Of a DNA stretch of 64,000 nt, positions 11,328-21,265 are shown piece by piece. The DNA is from Duganella rivi (lineage in GTDB: Bacteria > Pseudomonadota > Gammaproteobacteria > Burkholderiales > Burkholderiaceae_D): the NCBI RefSeq assembly GCF_009857435.1, contig NZ_WWCK01000001.1:920040-984039 (forward strand), written 5' to 3'. The stretch's first letter is position 1. Every line of letters begins with the position of its first letter. A program made the position numbers and the translations under genes. The notes under the pieces are model-generated. The model did not search any database, was not told where the DNA came from, and saw nothing but the letters and a program-made list of their open reading frames with translations.

Positions 11328-13619
11328 TTAGCTATTTTGCGACGCCGGTGCTAACTTTAACAGCAAAATCAACACTGACGCGCCACTTCTATCGACATGG
11401 TTCTGGATATCGATCCGTCCGCCATGTTCTTCGATAATTTTTTTGACCATCGGCAGGCCGAGGCCGGTGCCGCGCGCCTTCGAGGTCACGTAGGGTTCAA
11501 ACGCGCGCGCCAGGATTTTCGGTGCGAAACCGGGGCCGTTATCCGAGATCGCCAGCCGCACCGCCGTGCGCGCGTTTCCGTCCGCGCCCTGATAATGAAT
11601 GGCTTCGGTGATCACGTCAATGCGTGGCTGCGGTGCGCCCTCCGGCAACTCGGCCATGGCGTCCTGCGCGTTCTGTAGCAGGTTGTGGATCACTTGTCGC
11701 AGCTGGGTCGGATCGCCCATGACCAGCGGCAAGCCCGCAGCCAGTTGCGGGTGAATAATGTCGTTTCCTTCGCCGCTGATGTAGAGGTGCAGGATCTCGT
11801 CGATCAGCGCGTTCAGATCCAGCGATTCCAGCACCGCCGGCGGCGTTTTGGCGTAGTCGCGGAAGTCGTCCACCATGCGCTTCATGGCCGCCACCTGGTT
11901 GACGATGGTGGCCGTGCCCTTGTTGAGCAGCTCGGCGTCGCCCGGCATCAGCTTGTCTTCAAGCTTCATCTGCATGCGCTCGGCCGATAGCTGGATCGGC
12001 GTCAGCGGATTCTTGATTTCGTGCGCCAGGCGGCGCGCCACCTCGCCCCAGGCGATCGAGCGCTGGGCCGAGATCACGTCGGAGATATCGTCGAACACCA
12101 CCAGGTAGCCGCTGCCGCCTTCCACCGGCAGGCGCGAGCCGCGCGTCAGCAAGGTCAGGTCGTTACCTTCGACGCCGATGGCCTGGCGCGGCACTTCGAT
12201 CTGGCGCTGCCAGTGCAGGCGCGCGATGTTGCGGCCGGCCGCCGACTGCGCATTCTGCGCCGCAAACGCGGCGACGATGGCGCCGCCGAATTCCTGCAAG
12301 CCTTCGATCTCGTCGAGCTTCTGGCCGATCATGGTAACGCCGGCCTGCTGCAAGATGCGCTCGACCGAGTCGTTGCAACTGACCAGGTGAAACTCGTGAT
12401 CGAGCACCATCACGCCGGCCGACATATTCGCCAGCACCGACTCCAGGTGGGCCTTGGCGGTTTGCAGCGCCGAGCGGTTGCGCTCGACCGCGCTGCGGGC
12501 GTCCGACAGCTGGCGCGTCATGGTGTTGAACGACTGGGTCAGCGTGCCCAGTTCATCGGAAGTAGCAACGATAGGACGCGGCGACAAGTCGCCCTCCGCC
12601 ACCGCGCGCGTACCTTCGGCCAGCAGCAGCAGCGGTTGCGCCAGGTCGTTGGCGATCAGGAAGGCGCTGGCAATCGCGCCGAACACCGCCAGCAGCAGGG
12701 TCAGCGTCAGCGTCACGATGTACATTTTGCGCAAGCCGACGCGGGCGTCGAAGCGCTCTTTGTAATCGGCGTAAGCGGCGCGGATGGTTTCGCCGTCGGC
12801 CGCCAATTGCGCCGGCGCCAGTTGCAGCAATTGCAGGTAGCGCGGCGCCAGGTGGGTGCCGTTCGGCTGCACGTGGTCGGGAATTGCCACCAGCACGCGC
12901 AGGCGCAGCTGGTTGAGGGTTTCGGCCGGCAGCGGTGCGTTGACCAGGTCGCTGTGCAGTTCGTTACCGCCTTCCGGTGCGCCGTAGACATCGTCCTTGC
13001 GCACCTTGGCCATCATGTCGCGGGTCGGCAAGTCGGCGCTCAGGTTGCCGCTGCGGCTGGCGCGGGCGCTGACCACCAGCCCGCCTTCGGCATCGACGAT
13101 GATGGCGTTCTGCATGCCGGGCTGGCTCTTCACCAGGGCCGCCAGGGTGGCGCGCTCGGTGCCGAACGGGCGGTCGGCCAGTTCCTGCACGGTGCGGTTG
13201 GCGGTGACGGTCAGTTCAGCAACTGCACGGTCGAGGCCGGCACGGCTGAGGTTGATGCCCGATTCCAGCGCTTCTTCCACCGGCACGTTGAACCAGGAGT
13301 CAATCGAATGGGAAACAAACATCACCGAGACCAGGAAGATCACCAGCCCCGGCAGCACGCCGATGGCGGCAAACAGCAGCACCAGCCGCGTCATCAGCTT
13401 GGAACCAAACTTGCCGGCCTTGAAGCGGGCGTACAAGCGGAACAGGGAGACGGCCACCAGCAGCAGCAGTGAGACGGCCACCGCCGCGTTCAGGCCCAGC
13501 AGCCAGCCATAGTAGCGGTCGAAGAAGCCGGAATTGTCGGAGGCCGAGGCCAGCAGGAATAACAGGATGCTGACGATGCCGCCGCCAACGACAGAAAAAT
13601 ACCGCAGGGCCGTCTTCAC
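11328..13619 (-). CDS. NtrY-like membrane sensor histidine kinase
   Basis: This is a 763-residue kinase with NtrY architecture. An N-terminal block of transmembrane helices (first about 110 residues, including LVLLFAAIGVLPGLVIFLVS) is followed by an extracytoplasmic sensing region, another membrane segment near residue 300 (LTLTLLLAVFGAIASAFLIA), HAMP (about 320-375), PAS (about 385-490), HisKA with the phospho-His in ARRLAHEIKNPLTPIQLSAE, and HATPase (DNGPGFAPKIL, GTGLGLPMVKKI). The start codon is GTG, directly after the DUF4390 stop (TAAGTG). It is co-oriented with the short NtrX-like regulator, and the pair form a two-component system. The signal is unknown; NtrY homologues have been linked to redox and nitrogen status. 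Confidence 0.92.
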   Translation of the reverse strand: MKTALRYFSVVGGGIVSILLFLLASASDNSGFFDRYYGWLLGLNAAVAVSLLLLVAVSLFRLYARFKAGKFGSKLMTRLVLLFAAIGVLPGLVIFLVSVMFVSHSIDSWFNVPVEEALESGINLSRAGLDRAVAELTVTANRTVQELADRPFGTERATLAALVKSQPGMQNAIIVDAEGGLVVSARASRSGNLSADLPTRDMMAKVRKDDVYGAPEGGNELHSDLVNAPLPAETLNQLRLRVLVAIPDHVQPNGTHLAPRYLQLLQLAPAQLAADGETIRAAYADYKERFDARVGLRKMYIVTLTLTLLLAVFGAIASAFLIANDLAQPLLLLAEGTRAVAEGDLSPRPIVATSDELGTLTQSFNTMTRQLSDARSAVERNRSALQTAKAHLESVLANMSAGVMVLDHEFHLVSCNDSVERILQQAGVTMIGQKLDEIEGLQEFGGAIVAAFAAQNAQSAAGRNIARLHWQRQIEVPRQAIGVEGNDLTLLTRGSRLPVEGGSGYLVVFDDISDVISAQRSIAWGEVARRLAHEIKNPLTPIQLSAERMQMKLEDKLMPGDAELLNKGTATIVNQVAAMKRMVDDFRDYAKTPPAVLESLDLNALIDEILHLYISGEGNDIIHPQLAAGLPLVMGDPTQLRQVIHNLLQNAQDAMAELPEGAPQPRIDVITEAIHYQGADGNARTAVRLAISDNGPGFAPKILARAFEPYVTSKARGTGLGLPMVKKIIEEHGGRIDIQNHVDRSGASVLILLLKLAPASQNS

Positions 13620-14219
13620 TTACTCGGCCCTGTACTGGAAGGACTTCTTGTCGGACGCCAGGCGCCACTCGTTGTTGTTCAGGGCGTTGACCTTGAGCGG
13701 TTTGGGCACGTAATTGGGATCGAGGCCCATGCTCAGCTTGACGTTGTAGTTCTCGCCCACCTTGAGCGCACCGCGCGGCGCCACCAGCCAGCGGTTGGGG
13801 CGGCGGATCAGGAACAGCGCGTCTTCCAGCGTGGAGAAACTCTGGTGCACATTGCCGCTGATGGCCACGTTGTACTGGCGTGTCAGCACGTTGTACGACA
13901 GGCTGATGGTCTGGCGCGCGGTAATGGCTTTTTCGTCGAACCAATACCAGCGCGGGCGGGTGAATTCGATCTCGGTGTAGAAGTACAGCGTCTTGCCGTA
14001 TTGCAGCGCGTCTTCCATCTCGCGGCTCAGTTCAAAGCCGTAGGTGGCGGAGAGGCGGTAGCCGTCCTCGGTGGACTCGACCAGGTAGCGGCGGATTTCC
14101 ACGCCCTCGGCCGCGCGCGATGGCTGCGGCAACAATGCCAGCAGCATCAGCAGGGATCCGACTAGGAGGCGAAAAAATCGTAGTGTCACGTGTGGGCCGG
14201 TACTCAAGAGGTTACGCAT
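13620..14219 (-). CDS. DUF4390 domain secreted protein
   Basis: The 199-residue protein consists of a signal-type N-terminus (RFFRLLVGSLLMLLALLPQP, ending SRA before AEGVEI) and a beta-rich DUF4390 domain with conserved tryptophans and tyrosines (FTRPRWYWFDEKA, SLSYNVLTRQYNV). The ATG at 14219 overlaps the last codons of rsmB by 8 nt; a GTG at 14189 is an alternative start nearer the signal sequence. The stop is contiguous with the GTG of the ntrY-like gene. DUF4390 proteins very often accompany NtrY/NtrX in Burkholderiales, suggesting an accessory periplasmic role in sensing, which is inference from linkage. Confidence 0.85.
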   Translation of the reverse strand: MRNLLSTGPHVTLRFFRLLVGSLLMLLALLPQPSRAAEGVEIRRYLVESTEDGYRLSATYGFELSREMEDALQYGKTLYFYTEIEFTRPRWYWFDEKAITARQTISLSYNVLTRQYNVAISGNVHQSFSTLEDALFLIRRPNRWLVAPRGALKVGENYNVKLSMGLDPNYVPKPLKVNALNNNEWRLASDKKSFQYRAE

Positions 14220-15621
14220 TTTTCTCAAACAGCGCGTAGAACAAACCATCGTGATCCTGCCCGGAGCCGCCGGCGGGGAGCAATTGACCGGGCGCATCCA
14301 GTCGGACAGCCTTGTTGCGAACTGCAAAAGCGGCCGCCTGCGCCTCGGATTCCTGCGGCCACAAGGAACATGTCACGAATAGCAATTTACCACCCGGTGC
14401 CAGCATCTGCCAAAGGTTGTCGAGGATTTTGCCGGAAAGTGTTGCAAGTTGGAGCGTGTCGCCCTTGCGGCGCAGCCAGCGGATATCCGGGTGGCGGCGC
14501 ACGATGCCGGAGGCGGTGCACGGCACGTCGGCCAGGATGCGGTCGAACTGCTGGCCGTCCCACCAGTCTTTATTTTGGGCGTCGGCCGGCTTCAGCGTGG
14601 CTTGCAATTGCAGACGCTCGAGGTTCTCGCCGACGCGGGCCAGGCGCTTGGCGTCGGCGTCCAGCGCGGTAACGTGGGCGTCGGCCAGTTCCAGGATGTG
14701 GCACGTCTTGCCGCCCGGGGCGGCGCAGGCGTCCAGCACGCGCATGCCGTTTTTGACGTCGAGCAGCGGCGCGGCCAGCTGGGCGCCGGCGTCCTGCACC
14801 GAGACCAGGCCTTCGGCAAAGCCGGGGATCAGCTGCACGCCGACCGGTTTGGCCAGCCGCACGGCGTACGGGCCGATCTGGGCGGCGGCCATGCCGGCCT
14901 CGGCCAGCTTGGCGAGGTACTGCTCCATGCTGGTTTTGCGGGCGTTGATGCGCAGGGTCAGCGGCGGCGCGCTGTTGCCGGTCGCCAGCACGCCTTGCCA
15001 CTCTTGCGGCCATGCGGTTTTAACAGCGTCGATCCACCACTGTGGATAGTTCCATTTTGCTACCGGTTGCAGCAGGGCCGCGTCCAGCAGCGCCTTGCGC
15101 TCGCGCAGGAAGCGGCGCAGCACGGCGTTGACCATGCCCTTGGCGCGGGCGGTGTCCGGGTGGGCGTCGGCCGCCGTCACGGTCTGGTCGACCACGGTGA
15201 ATTCTTCGTAGGGCGGCGTGTCGTCCGGGGCCGTCATCAGCGCCAGCGCGCAGGACAGCAGCGCGCCGACCAGCGGCTCCGGTGCTTTCGGCGCCATCAG
15301 CGCGATCAAGGCCTCGCTCTGGCCCAGCTGGCGCATGGCGCGGTAGGCGATGTCCTGCATGGCGCCGCGCGCTTGCGGGGTAGTGTCCTGCCTGGCCCAG
15401 ACTTGCGCCAGCGCCTGCGGCAAATTGGTGCCGGTTTTAACCTGGGCGATGGCGTTGGCGGCGCCGATCAGGCTGAATGCCAGCGAATCCTGCTTGAGAT
15501 TGGTCTGGAAACTCGTCTGCAACGCTGGTTTCAGGTCGCGCGCATGGCTGGAGCGCAGTTTCGGCGCGGCCGGCTTGGACTGGGCGGGCGACTTCAAAGA
15601 GAGCGTTGGACGCTTGTTCAT
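14212..15621 (-). CDS. rsmB: 16S rRNA (cytosine-967-C5)-methyltransferase
   Basis: RsmB methylates C967 of 16S rRNA using AdoMet. In 469 residues it has an N-terminal NusB-like RNA-binding domain after a basic leader (about 45-190) and a C-terminal Rossmann methyltransferase. Motif I is VLDACAAPGGKTCHI, motif IV is DVPCTASGIVRRHPDI with the catalytic-type Cys, and motif VI is FVTCSLWPQESE with the second Cys. The first about 40 residues are lysine/proline rich and may be dispensable; a later start is possible. It is the first visible gene of the minus-strand unit with DUF4390, ntrY and ntrX-like genes, and is divergent from argS. Confidence 0.95.
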   Translation of the reverse strand: MNKRPTLSLKSPAQSKPAAPKLRSSHARDLKPALQTSFQTNLKQDSLAFSLIGAANAIAQVKTGTNLPQALAQVWARQDTTPQARGAMQDIAYRAMRQLGQSEALIALMAPKAPEPLVGALLSCALALMTAPDDTPPYEEFTVVDQTVTAADAHPDTARAKGMVNAVLRRFLRERKALLDAALLQPVAKWNYPQWWIDAVKTAWPQEWQGVLATGNSAPPLTLRINARKTSMEQYLAKLAEAGMAAAQIGPYAVRLAKPVGVQLIPGFAEGLVSVQDAGAQLAAPLLDVKNGMRVLDACAAPGGKTCHILELADAHVTALDADAKRLARVGENLERLQLQATLKPADAQNKDWWDGQQFDRILADVPCTASGIVRRHPDIRWLRRKGDTLQLATLSGKILDNLWQMLAPGGKLLFVTCSLWPQESEAQAAAFAVRNKAVRLDAPGQLLPAGGSGQDHDGLFYALFEKNA

Positions 15622-15743
15622 ATGTTAATTCCAGAATGGGTGACGGCTGTGATCGCGCAGTATACAGGAGAGCCTATGACAAGGCGATTACGACATATGT
15701 AAACACTTGTATCCGTGCCGACGCCGTTGGCCGGGCAACACAG

Positions 15744-15749
15744 TATAAT
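15744..15749 (+). promoter_or_regulatory. Possible -10 box upstream of argS
   Basis: A perfect TATAAT lies 64 nt before the argS ATG in the 190-nt rsmB/argS divergent region. No convincing -35 hexamer stands 16-18 nt upstream, so this is a weak call. I see nothing else clear in this spacer. Confidence 0.3.
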
Positions 15750-15812
15750 TACCGCTGTTTGGCCGGCGCTGGCGCGCCCGCCGTTTCCACTATCTGATGA
15801 ATTTTTAAGCGC

Positions 15813-17522
15813 ATGTTAGCCCAACAAAAACAAGACATTACCGCCCTGTTCCAGGCCGCCCTCGCCCCTATCCTTGCCGGCACCGAAGTGACCGCCAACG
15901 TCGTGCTGGAGCGACCACGCGACCCGTCGCACGGCGATGTGGCTTGTAACGTCGCCATGCAGCTGGCCAAGCAGCTGAAGATGAACCCGCGCGAACTGGC
16001 CACCAAGCTGGTCGATGCCCTGCTGGCCGACCCGGCCCGCAACGGCCTGATCGACAGCGCCGAAATCGCCGGCCCGGGCTTCATCAACCTGCGCGTCAGC
16101 GCCGCCGCCAAGCAGTCGGTGGTCAAGACCGTGCTGGCGCAAGGCGCCGCCTTTGGTTCGGGCGATGCCGGCGCAGGCAAAAAAGTCATCATCGAATTCG
16201 TCTCCGCCAACCCAACCGGCCCGCTGCACGTGGGCCACGGCCGCCAGGCGGCGCTGGGCGATGCGCTGTCGTCGCTGTTCGTCTCGCAAGGCTACGACGT
16301 CACCCGCGAGTTCTACTACAACGACGCTGGCGTGCAAATTCAAACGCTGGCCAACTCGGTGCAAGCGCGCCTGCGCGGCTTCAAGCCGGGCGACACTGAA
16401 TGGCCGGAATCGGCCTACAACGGCGACTACATCGCCGACATCGCCGCCGACTTCACCGCCAAGAAAACCGTATCGGCCTCCGACGGTTCGCCAGCCACCG
16501 CCTCGGGCGACGTGGAAGACATCGAATCGATCCGCGCCTTCGCCGTGACCTACCTGCGCAATGAGCAGGACATCGACCTGCAAGCCTTCGGCGTCAAGTT
16601 CGACAACTACTACTTGGAGTCGTCGCTGTACTCGGACGGCAAAGTGGATGCCGCCGTCGACATGCTGAACAAGTCCGGCAAGACCTACGAAGAAGACGGC
16701 GCCCTGTGGCTGCGCACCGAAGACTACGGCGACGACAAGAACCGCGTGATGCGCAAGAAGGACGGCACCTACACCTACTTCGTGCCGGACGTCGCTTACC
16801 ACATCGTTAAATTCCAGCGCGGCTTCCAGCAAGCGATCAACGTGCAAGGCTCCGACCACCACGGCACCATCGCCCGCGTGCGCGCCGGCCTGCAAGCGGT
16901 CAACGTCGGCATCCCGCAGGGCTTCCCGGACTACGTGCTGCACAAGATGGTCACCGTGATGAAAGGCGGCGAAGAGGTCAAGATCTCCAAGCGCGCCGGC
17001 TCCTACGTCACCGTGCGCGACCTGATCGAATGGTCGGGCGGCGGCGACATCACCAAGGGCCGCGACGCCGTGCGCTTCTTCCTGATCTCGCGTAAAGCCG
17101 ACACCGAATTCGTGTTCGATGTCGACGTCGCGCTGAAAACCTCGGACGAGAATCCGGTCTATTACGTGCAATACGCCCACGCGCGTATCTGCCGCATGCT
17201 GGAACAATGGACTGGCGACGAAGCCTCGCTGGCCAACGTCGACCTGTCGCCGCTGACCGCGCCAACCGAAGCCGCGCTGCTGGCAACCCTGGCCGCCTAT
17301 CCAGAAACGCTGGCGCGCGCCCAAGCGGAACTGGGCCCGCACCAAATCGCCTTCTACCTGCGCGACCTGGCCGCCAACCTGCACAGCTTCTACTTCGCTG
17401 AGCGCGTACTGGTGGACGACGAAGCGCTGAAGGCGGCGCGCATCGCCCTGATGGTCGCCACCCGCCAGGTGCTGCGCAACGGCCTGGCGCTGATCGGCGT
17501 TTCGGCTCCTAACAAAATGTAA
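15813..17522 (+). CDS. argS: Arginyl-tRNA synthetase
   Basis: This class I synthetase charges tRNA(Arg). The 569-residue length is normal. The N-terminal additional domain (1-about 110) is followed by the HIGH-type motif HVGH at 139-142 inside [17 protein letters not shown]. The KMSKS-equivalent is KISK at about 390-393 ([12 protein letters not shown]). The C-terminal DALR anticodon-binding domain begins after residue 450 ([13 protein letters not shown]). It heads a plus-strand run with the SPOR protein and dsbA, 21 nt and 9 nt apart, so these are probably one operon. Confidence 0.98.
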   Translation: MLAQQKQDITALFQAALAPILAGTEVTANVVLERPRDPSHGDVACNVAMQLAKQLKMNPRELATKLVDALLADPARNGLIDSAEIAGPGFINLRVSAAAKQSVVKTVLAQGAAFGSGDAGAGKKVIIEFVSANPTGPLHVGHGRQAALGDALSSLFVSQGYDVTREFYYNDAGVQIQTLANSVQARLRGFKPGDTEWPESAYNGDYIADIAADFTAKKTVSASDGSPATASGDVEDIESIRAFAVTYLRNEQDIDLQAFGVKFDNYYLESSLYSDGKVDAAVDMLNKSGKTYEEDGALWLRTEDYGDDKNRVMRKKDGTYTYFVPDVAYHIVKFQRGFQQAINVQGSDHHGTIARVRAGLQAVNVGIPQGFPDYVLHKMVTVMKGGEEVKISKRAGSYVTVRDLIEWSGGGDITKGRDAVRFFLISRKADTEFVFDVDVALKTSDENPVYYVQYAHARICRMLEQWTGDEASLANVDLSPLTAPTEAALLATLAAYPETLARAQAELGPHQIAFYLRDLAANLHSFYFAERVLVDDEALKAARIALMVATRQVLRNGLALIGVSAPNKM

Positions 17523-17543
17523 TTGCGAAGGACATCCCGCACA

Positions 17544-18245
17544 ATGAATTTCCGCTCCAGCTTTACACCTCGTACGCAGCAGCAGGGCAACACCTTCGTC
17601 GGCATCGTCATCGGCCTGGTTATCGGCCTGAGTATCGCTGTCGTCGTGGCGCTGATGATTACCAAGGGCTCGACGCCGTTCACGGACAAGGGCCATCCGA
17701 GCAAGGCAGCGGAACCAACGGCGGGACAAATCGCCGATCCGAATAAGCCGATGTACGGCAACAAGGACGCGGCGCGCGAAGCGGCCAAGGACTTTGCCAA
17801 AGACCAGGCGCCGGCAGCACCGGCGCCTGCGGCTCCAGCCAAGCCGGCGGCCGATCAGCTGCAAGCCGTAGTCGATAAGATTCAGGCTACGCCTGCTGCA
17901 CCTGCACCGGCTAAACCGGCAGCAGCGGCTACCGCGCCAAACGCCGCCAACGTCGCACCACAGCCAGCCGCCAAAGCTGCTGCTGCCGATGCAGCCGCAG
18001 GCGACGACAAATTCATCTACTACCTGCAAGCTGGCGCCTTCCGCGAAGTAGCCGACGCCGAAAGCGCGCGCGCCAAGCTGGCCTTGCTGGGCTTTGAAGC
18101 CAACATCTCCGATCGTTCGACCGACACCGGCGTGCTGCATCGCGTGCGCCTCGGCCCTTACAACCAGGTCGAAGCGATGAACAAGGTTCGTAGCAAACTG
18201 TCCGAAAACGGCATCGACGTAGCCGTCGTACGCAATCAAAAATAA
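17544..18245 (+). CDS. SPOR domain inner-membrane protein
   Basis: The 233-residue protein is a bitopic cell-division-type protein: a short cytoplasmic tail, one transmembrane helix (FVGIVIGLVIGLSIAVVVAL, about 17-36), a long Ala/Pro/Lys-rich periplasmic linker (about 85-150), and a C-terminal SPOR domain (FIYYLQAGAFREVADAESA to the end) that in relatives binds denuded septal peptidoglycan. It resembles FtsN-like proteins commonly encoded after argS in Burkholderiales. The ATG at 17544 is used; an in-frame TTG directly after the argS stop is not supported. It lies between argS and dsbA. Confidence 0.9.
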   Translation: MNFRSSFTPRTQQQGNTFVGIVIGLVIGLSIAVVVALMITKGSTPFTDKGHPSKAAEPTAGQIADPNKPMYGNKDAAREAAKDFAKDQAPAAPAPAAPAKPAADQLQAVVDKIQATPAAPAPAKPAAAATAPNAANVAPQPAAKAAAADAAAGDDKFIYYLQAGAFREVADAESARAKLALLGFEANISDRSTDTGVLHRVRLGPYNQVEAMNKVRSKLSENGIDVAVVRNQK

Positions 18246-18254
18246 GGAATAACG

Positions 18255-18938
18255 ATGCGCTTCCTGAAATTCGCCCTGACTGCAATCACCGCAGTGACAT
18301 TCGGCGCTGTAGCGCTGACCGCATCGGCCTCCCCTGCCGATCCGAAAAACGGCGTCGAGTACAAAACGCTGGCCGCACCGCAGCCGGTGGACACCGGCAA
18401 AAAAGTCGAGATCATTGAATTCTTCGACTACGCCTGTCCGCATTGCAGCGCCTTCGATGACTCGCTGAACGCATGGGTGAAAAAACAGGGCGACAACGTG
18501 GTTCTCAAGCGCATGCACATCTCGCGCTCGGGCACTGACCTGCCGCAGCAGCGCATGTTCTTCACACTGGAAGCGATGGGCGTGCTGACGCCGGAACTGC
18601 ACACCAAAGCCTTCAAGGAAATCCACGTCAACCGCAACCCGCTGCGCCGCGACGAGCAGGTGTTTGAATTCATCGCCAAGCAAGGCGTCGACAAGCAGAA
18701 ATTCATCGACACCTACCGCGGCTTCGGCGTGGCCGGCCGCGTGCGCAAAGCCACCGCCATGATGGATGCCTACACCATCGACTCGTGGCCGACGCTGGCG
18801 GTGGACGGCAAGTACATCACCTCCCCGACCATGGCTGATGCCGGCGCCAACACCGCCAAGACCGAGGCCGACCTGCATACCGAAGTCGCGCAGGTGCTGG
18901 ACGTATTGGTCGCCAAGGCCAAGGCAGAGAAGAAGTAA
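18255..18938 (+). CDS. dsbA: Thiol:disulfide interchange protein DsbA
   Basis: This periplasmic oxidase introduces disulfide bonds into exported proteins and is reoxidised by DsbB. The 227-residue precursor has a signal peptide (cleaved after about residue 26, SASA before SPADP), the thioredoxin-fold strand VEIIEFFDYA and the active site CPHC at Cys61-Cys64, and a cis-Pro loop at SWPTLAVDG. Spacing of nine bases to the SPOR gene suggests co-transcription. Two lysine-rich residues runs end the protein. The isomerase-like gene at 3124 belongs to a different branch. Confidence 0.95.
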   Translation: MRFLKFALTAITAVTFGAVALTASASPADPKNGVEYKTLAAPQPVDTGKKVEIIEFFDYACPHCSAFDDSLNAWVKKQGDNVVLKRMHISRSGTDLPQQRMFFTLEAMGVLTPELHTKAFKEIHVNRNPLRRDEQVFEFIAKQGVDKQKFIDTYRGFGVAGRVRKATAMMDAYTIDSWPTLAVDGKYITSPTMADAGANTAKTEADLHTEVAQVLDVLVAKAKAEKK

Positions 18939-18940
18939 GC

Positions 18941-19723
18941 ATGGCGCCTTTGCGCGTCTTCATCACCGGCGCCTCCAGCGGCATCGGCGCTGCGCTGGCC
19001 CGCCAGTACGCGGCGCAAGGCGCCACGCTAGGACTGCTTGCGCGGCGCGGCGACAGCCTCGCCGCTTTGATCGCCACACTCCCCAACGCCCAGCTGCATC
19101 GCGCTTATGCTGTCGATGTGCGCGACCACGCCGCCATCAACGAGGCGGCGCAAGCCTTCCTTGCTTACGCGGGCGGCGTTGATGTGGTGATCGCCAATGC
19201 CGGCATTTCGGTCGGCACGCTGACCGAATATGCGGAAGATATTCCGGTGTTCGCCGATATCATCGCCACCAATGTGGTGGCGACTGCCGCCACCTTCGCG
19301 CCCTTCATCACCGCCATGCGTTCGCAGCGCGCGCCGGGACGCCTGGTCGGCATCGGCAGCGTGGCCGGCATACGCGGCCTGCCGGGCGCGGAGGCCTACA
19401 GCGCCTCCAAAGCCGCCGTGATCAGCTACTGCGAATCGCTGCGACTGGAGATGAAACCGCACGGCATTCGTGTGGTCACCATCTGCCCCGGCTACATCGA
19501 CACGCCGATGACGGAGAAGAATCCGTATCCGATGCCGTTCCTGATGGCGCCCGAAAAATTCGCCGCCGCTGCCGCGCAAGTGATTGCCGCCGGCCGCAGC
19601 TACGCCGTCATTCCATGGCAGATGGGCATCGTCGCCAAGATCCTGCGCTTGCTGCCGAATCCCGTCTACGATTGGGCCTTCGGCAAGGCGCCGCATAAAC
19701 CTCGCAAGAAGCACCATGAGTAA
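18941..19723 (+). CDS. SDR-family oxidoreductase
   Basis: This is a classical short-chain dehydrogenase/reductase of 260 residues. The cofactor-binding motif is TGASSGIGAALARQYAAQG near the N-terminus, with an Arg two strands later suggesting NADP(H). NAG is present in VVIANAGIS, and the catalytic Ser/Tyr/Lys are in GSVAG and YSASKAA. The C-terminal part (LRLLPNPVYDWAFGKAPHKP, basic end) resembles membrane-associated SDRs. It starts two bases after dsbA and overlaps birA by 8 nt, so it is in the same transcript. Substrate unknown. Confidence 0.92.
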   Translation: MAPLRVFITGASSGIGAALARQYAAQGATLGLLARRGDSLAALIATLPNAQLHRAYAVDVRDHAAINEAAQAFLAYAGGVDVVIANAGISVGTLTEYAEDIPVFADIIATNVVATAATFAPFITAMRSQRAPGRLVGIGSVAGIRGLPGAEAYSASKAAVISYCESLRLEMKPHGIRVVTICPGYIDTPMTEKNPYPMPFLMAPEKFAAAAAQVIAAGRSYAVIPWQMGIVAKILRLLPNPVYDWAFGKAPHKPRKKHHE

Positions 19724-20504
19724 TCTCAACGCAGCGGCCATCGGCTCGCACTGCGCCACCTCCGCCACCCACGTGGCGATTGAAGTGGTGGCCGAAACCG
19801 GCTCCACCAATGCCGACCTGCTGGCCCGCATCGGCACATTGCGAGGCCCGACGCTGCGCATCGCCGAAAACCAAACCGCAGGCCGCGGCCGCGCCGGCCG
19901 TTCGTGGCTGTCCAAGCCCGGCGCCGCGCTGATGTTCTCGCTGGCGTGGCGCTTCAAAGGCCCGCTGCACAAAATGAGCGGCTTGCCGATGGCGGTCGGC
20001 GTTGCGTTGGCCGAGACCATCGCCTCGCTCGGCGTGCCGGTGCAAATCAAGTGGCCCAACGACTTGCTGCGCGACGGCGCCAAGCTGGCCGGCATCCTGG
20101 TTGAAACCCAGAAGACCGACGACGCCATCTGGGCCGTCATCGGCTGCGGCATCAACCTGCTGATGCCGGACGAACTGGAAGCGGCCATCGGCCGCGAAGT
20201 CGCCAGCGCGCCATGGCTGGCGCAAATGGATCGCAACCAATTGATGGCGGCATTACTGAGCCGCCTCGCCGCCGTGCTGGAAGAATTCGACGACACCGGC
20301 TTCGCACCCTTCGTCGACCGTTGGAACGCGCTGCACGCGTGGCAAGGCAAAGACGTGGTCTTGCTGGACAACGGCGAAGTAGTACAACAAGGCCGCGCCG
20401 CCGGCGTGGACGCCATCGGCCGCCTGATGCTGGATACCGGTCAAGGCCGCGTAGAAGTCTTATCCGGCGACGTCTCGCTGCGCTTATCTGGAGCACCAAC
20501 ATGA
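19716..20504 (+). CDS. birA: Biotin-[acetyl-CoA-carboxylase] ligase
   Basis: BirA activates biotin with ATP and attaches it to the biotin carboxyl carrier protein. The 262 residues hold the catalytic domain with the biotinyl-AMP loop GRGRAGRSW, the central KWPNDLL and KLAGILVET, and a C-terminal cap. There is no N-terminal winged-helix region, so this is the monofunctional type and should not repress a biotin operon. The ATG lies inside the SDR end (8-nt overlap) and the stop overlaps the coaX start as ATGA. Confidence 0.95.
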   Translation: MSNLNAAAIGSHCATSATHVAIEVVAETGSTNADLLARIGTLRGPTLRIAENQTAGRGRAGRSWLSKPGAALMFSLAWRFKGPLHKMSGLPMAVGVALAETIASLGVPVQIKWPNDLLRDGAKLAGILVETQKTDDAIWAVIGCGINLLMPDELEAAIGREVASAPWLAQMDRNQLMAALLSRLAAVLEEFDDTGFAPFVDRWNALHAWQGKDVVLLDNGEVVQQGRAAGVDAIGRLMLDTGQGRVEVLSGDVSLRLSGAPT

Positions 20505-21253
20505 TTTTACTGATCGACGCCGGCAACACCCGCGTCAAATGGGCGCTGGTGGCAGCTGGCGCGCCGCTGGGCGAGTGGATCGCGCACGGCGCCGCCACCC
20601 ACGCCGACATGCCGCAACTGGAACTGGCGTGGTGCGAGGCCGCCGCCACGCATGGCGTCAGCCGCATCTTGGTCGCCAACGTGGCAGGCAACGCGCTGCG
20701 CGTGCAACTGGAATACGTGCTGCAACGCTGCCTCGCCGATCTGCAACCGGAATGGTTTGCCTCGCTGCCGGCGCTGGCCGGCGTCACCAACGGCTATCGC
20801 AATCCAGCGCAGCTGGGCTGCGACCGATTCGCCGCCGCCATTGCCGGCCACGCGCTGGCGCCGGGCGCGCGCACCATCGTGGTCAACTGCGGCACCGCCA
20901 CCACCATCGATGCGGTCACGCCGGACGGCGTCTTCCTCGGCGGGATGATCCTGCCGGGACTGGGCTTGATGGCCAGCGCCCTGGCGCGCAATACCGCGCA
21001 GTTGCCGCAGATCGCCCAAGACGGTAAGCTGCCGGATGGATTCGCCGACAATACCGACGACGCCATCCTGAGCGGCATCCTGGCCGCGCAGAGCGGCGCC
21101 ATCGAACATGCCTGCGCCCAGCATCAAGCCGCCGAGTGCATCATCTCCGGCGGCGCCGCGCCCTACATTGCGCCGATGCTGAAAGTACCGTACCGTATCG
21201 TCGAGAATATTGTGCTGATCGGATTACATGCTGCCGTGAGCAGCGCCGAATAA
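20501..21253 (+). CDS. coaX: Type III pantothenate kinase
   Basis: CoaX catalyses the first step of coenzyme A synthesis, pantothenate to 4'-phosphopantothenate. It is a 250-residue ASKHA-fold protein with phosphate-1 motif LLIDAGNTRVKWAL, a substrate/monovalent-cation region TNGYRNPAQLGCDRF, phosphate-2 motif NCGTATTIDAV and GGMILPGLGLM. The start overlaps the birA stop (ATGA), the common birA-coaX arrangement in betaproteobacteria. The next gene is a SPOR-type protein 12 nt later. Confidence 0.95.
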   Translation: MILLIDAGNTRVKWALVAAGAPLGEWIAHGAATHADMPQLELAWCEAAATHGVSRILVANVAGNALRVQLEYVLQRCLADLQPEWFASLPALAGVTNGYRNPAQLGCDRFAAAIAGHALAPGARTIVVNCGTATTIDAVTPDGVFLGGMILPGLGLMASALARNTAQLPQIAQDGKLPDGFADNTDDAILSGILAAQSGAIEHACAQHQAAECIISGGAAPYIAPMLKVPYRIVENIVLIGLHAAVSSAE

Positions 21254-21265
21254 GAGGAAAGCTCT

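Noticed and set aside
15816..18878. A 1020-codon open frame on the minus strand spanning argS, the SPOR gene and dsbA
   Set aside because: It is antisense to three well-supported genes and its translation is rich in Gly, Arg, Val and His as expected from mirrored GC-rich codons. No start context or homology.
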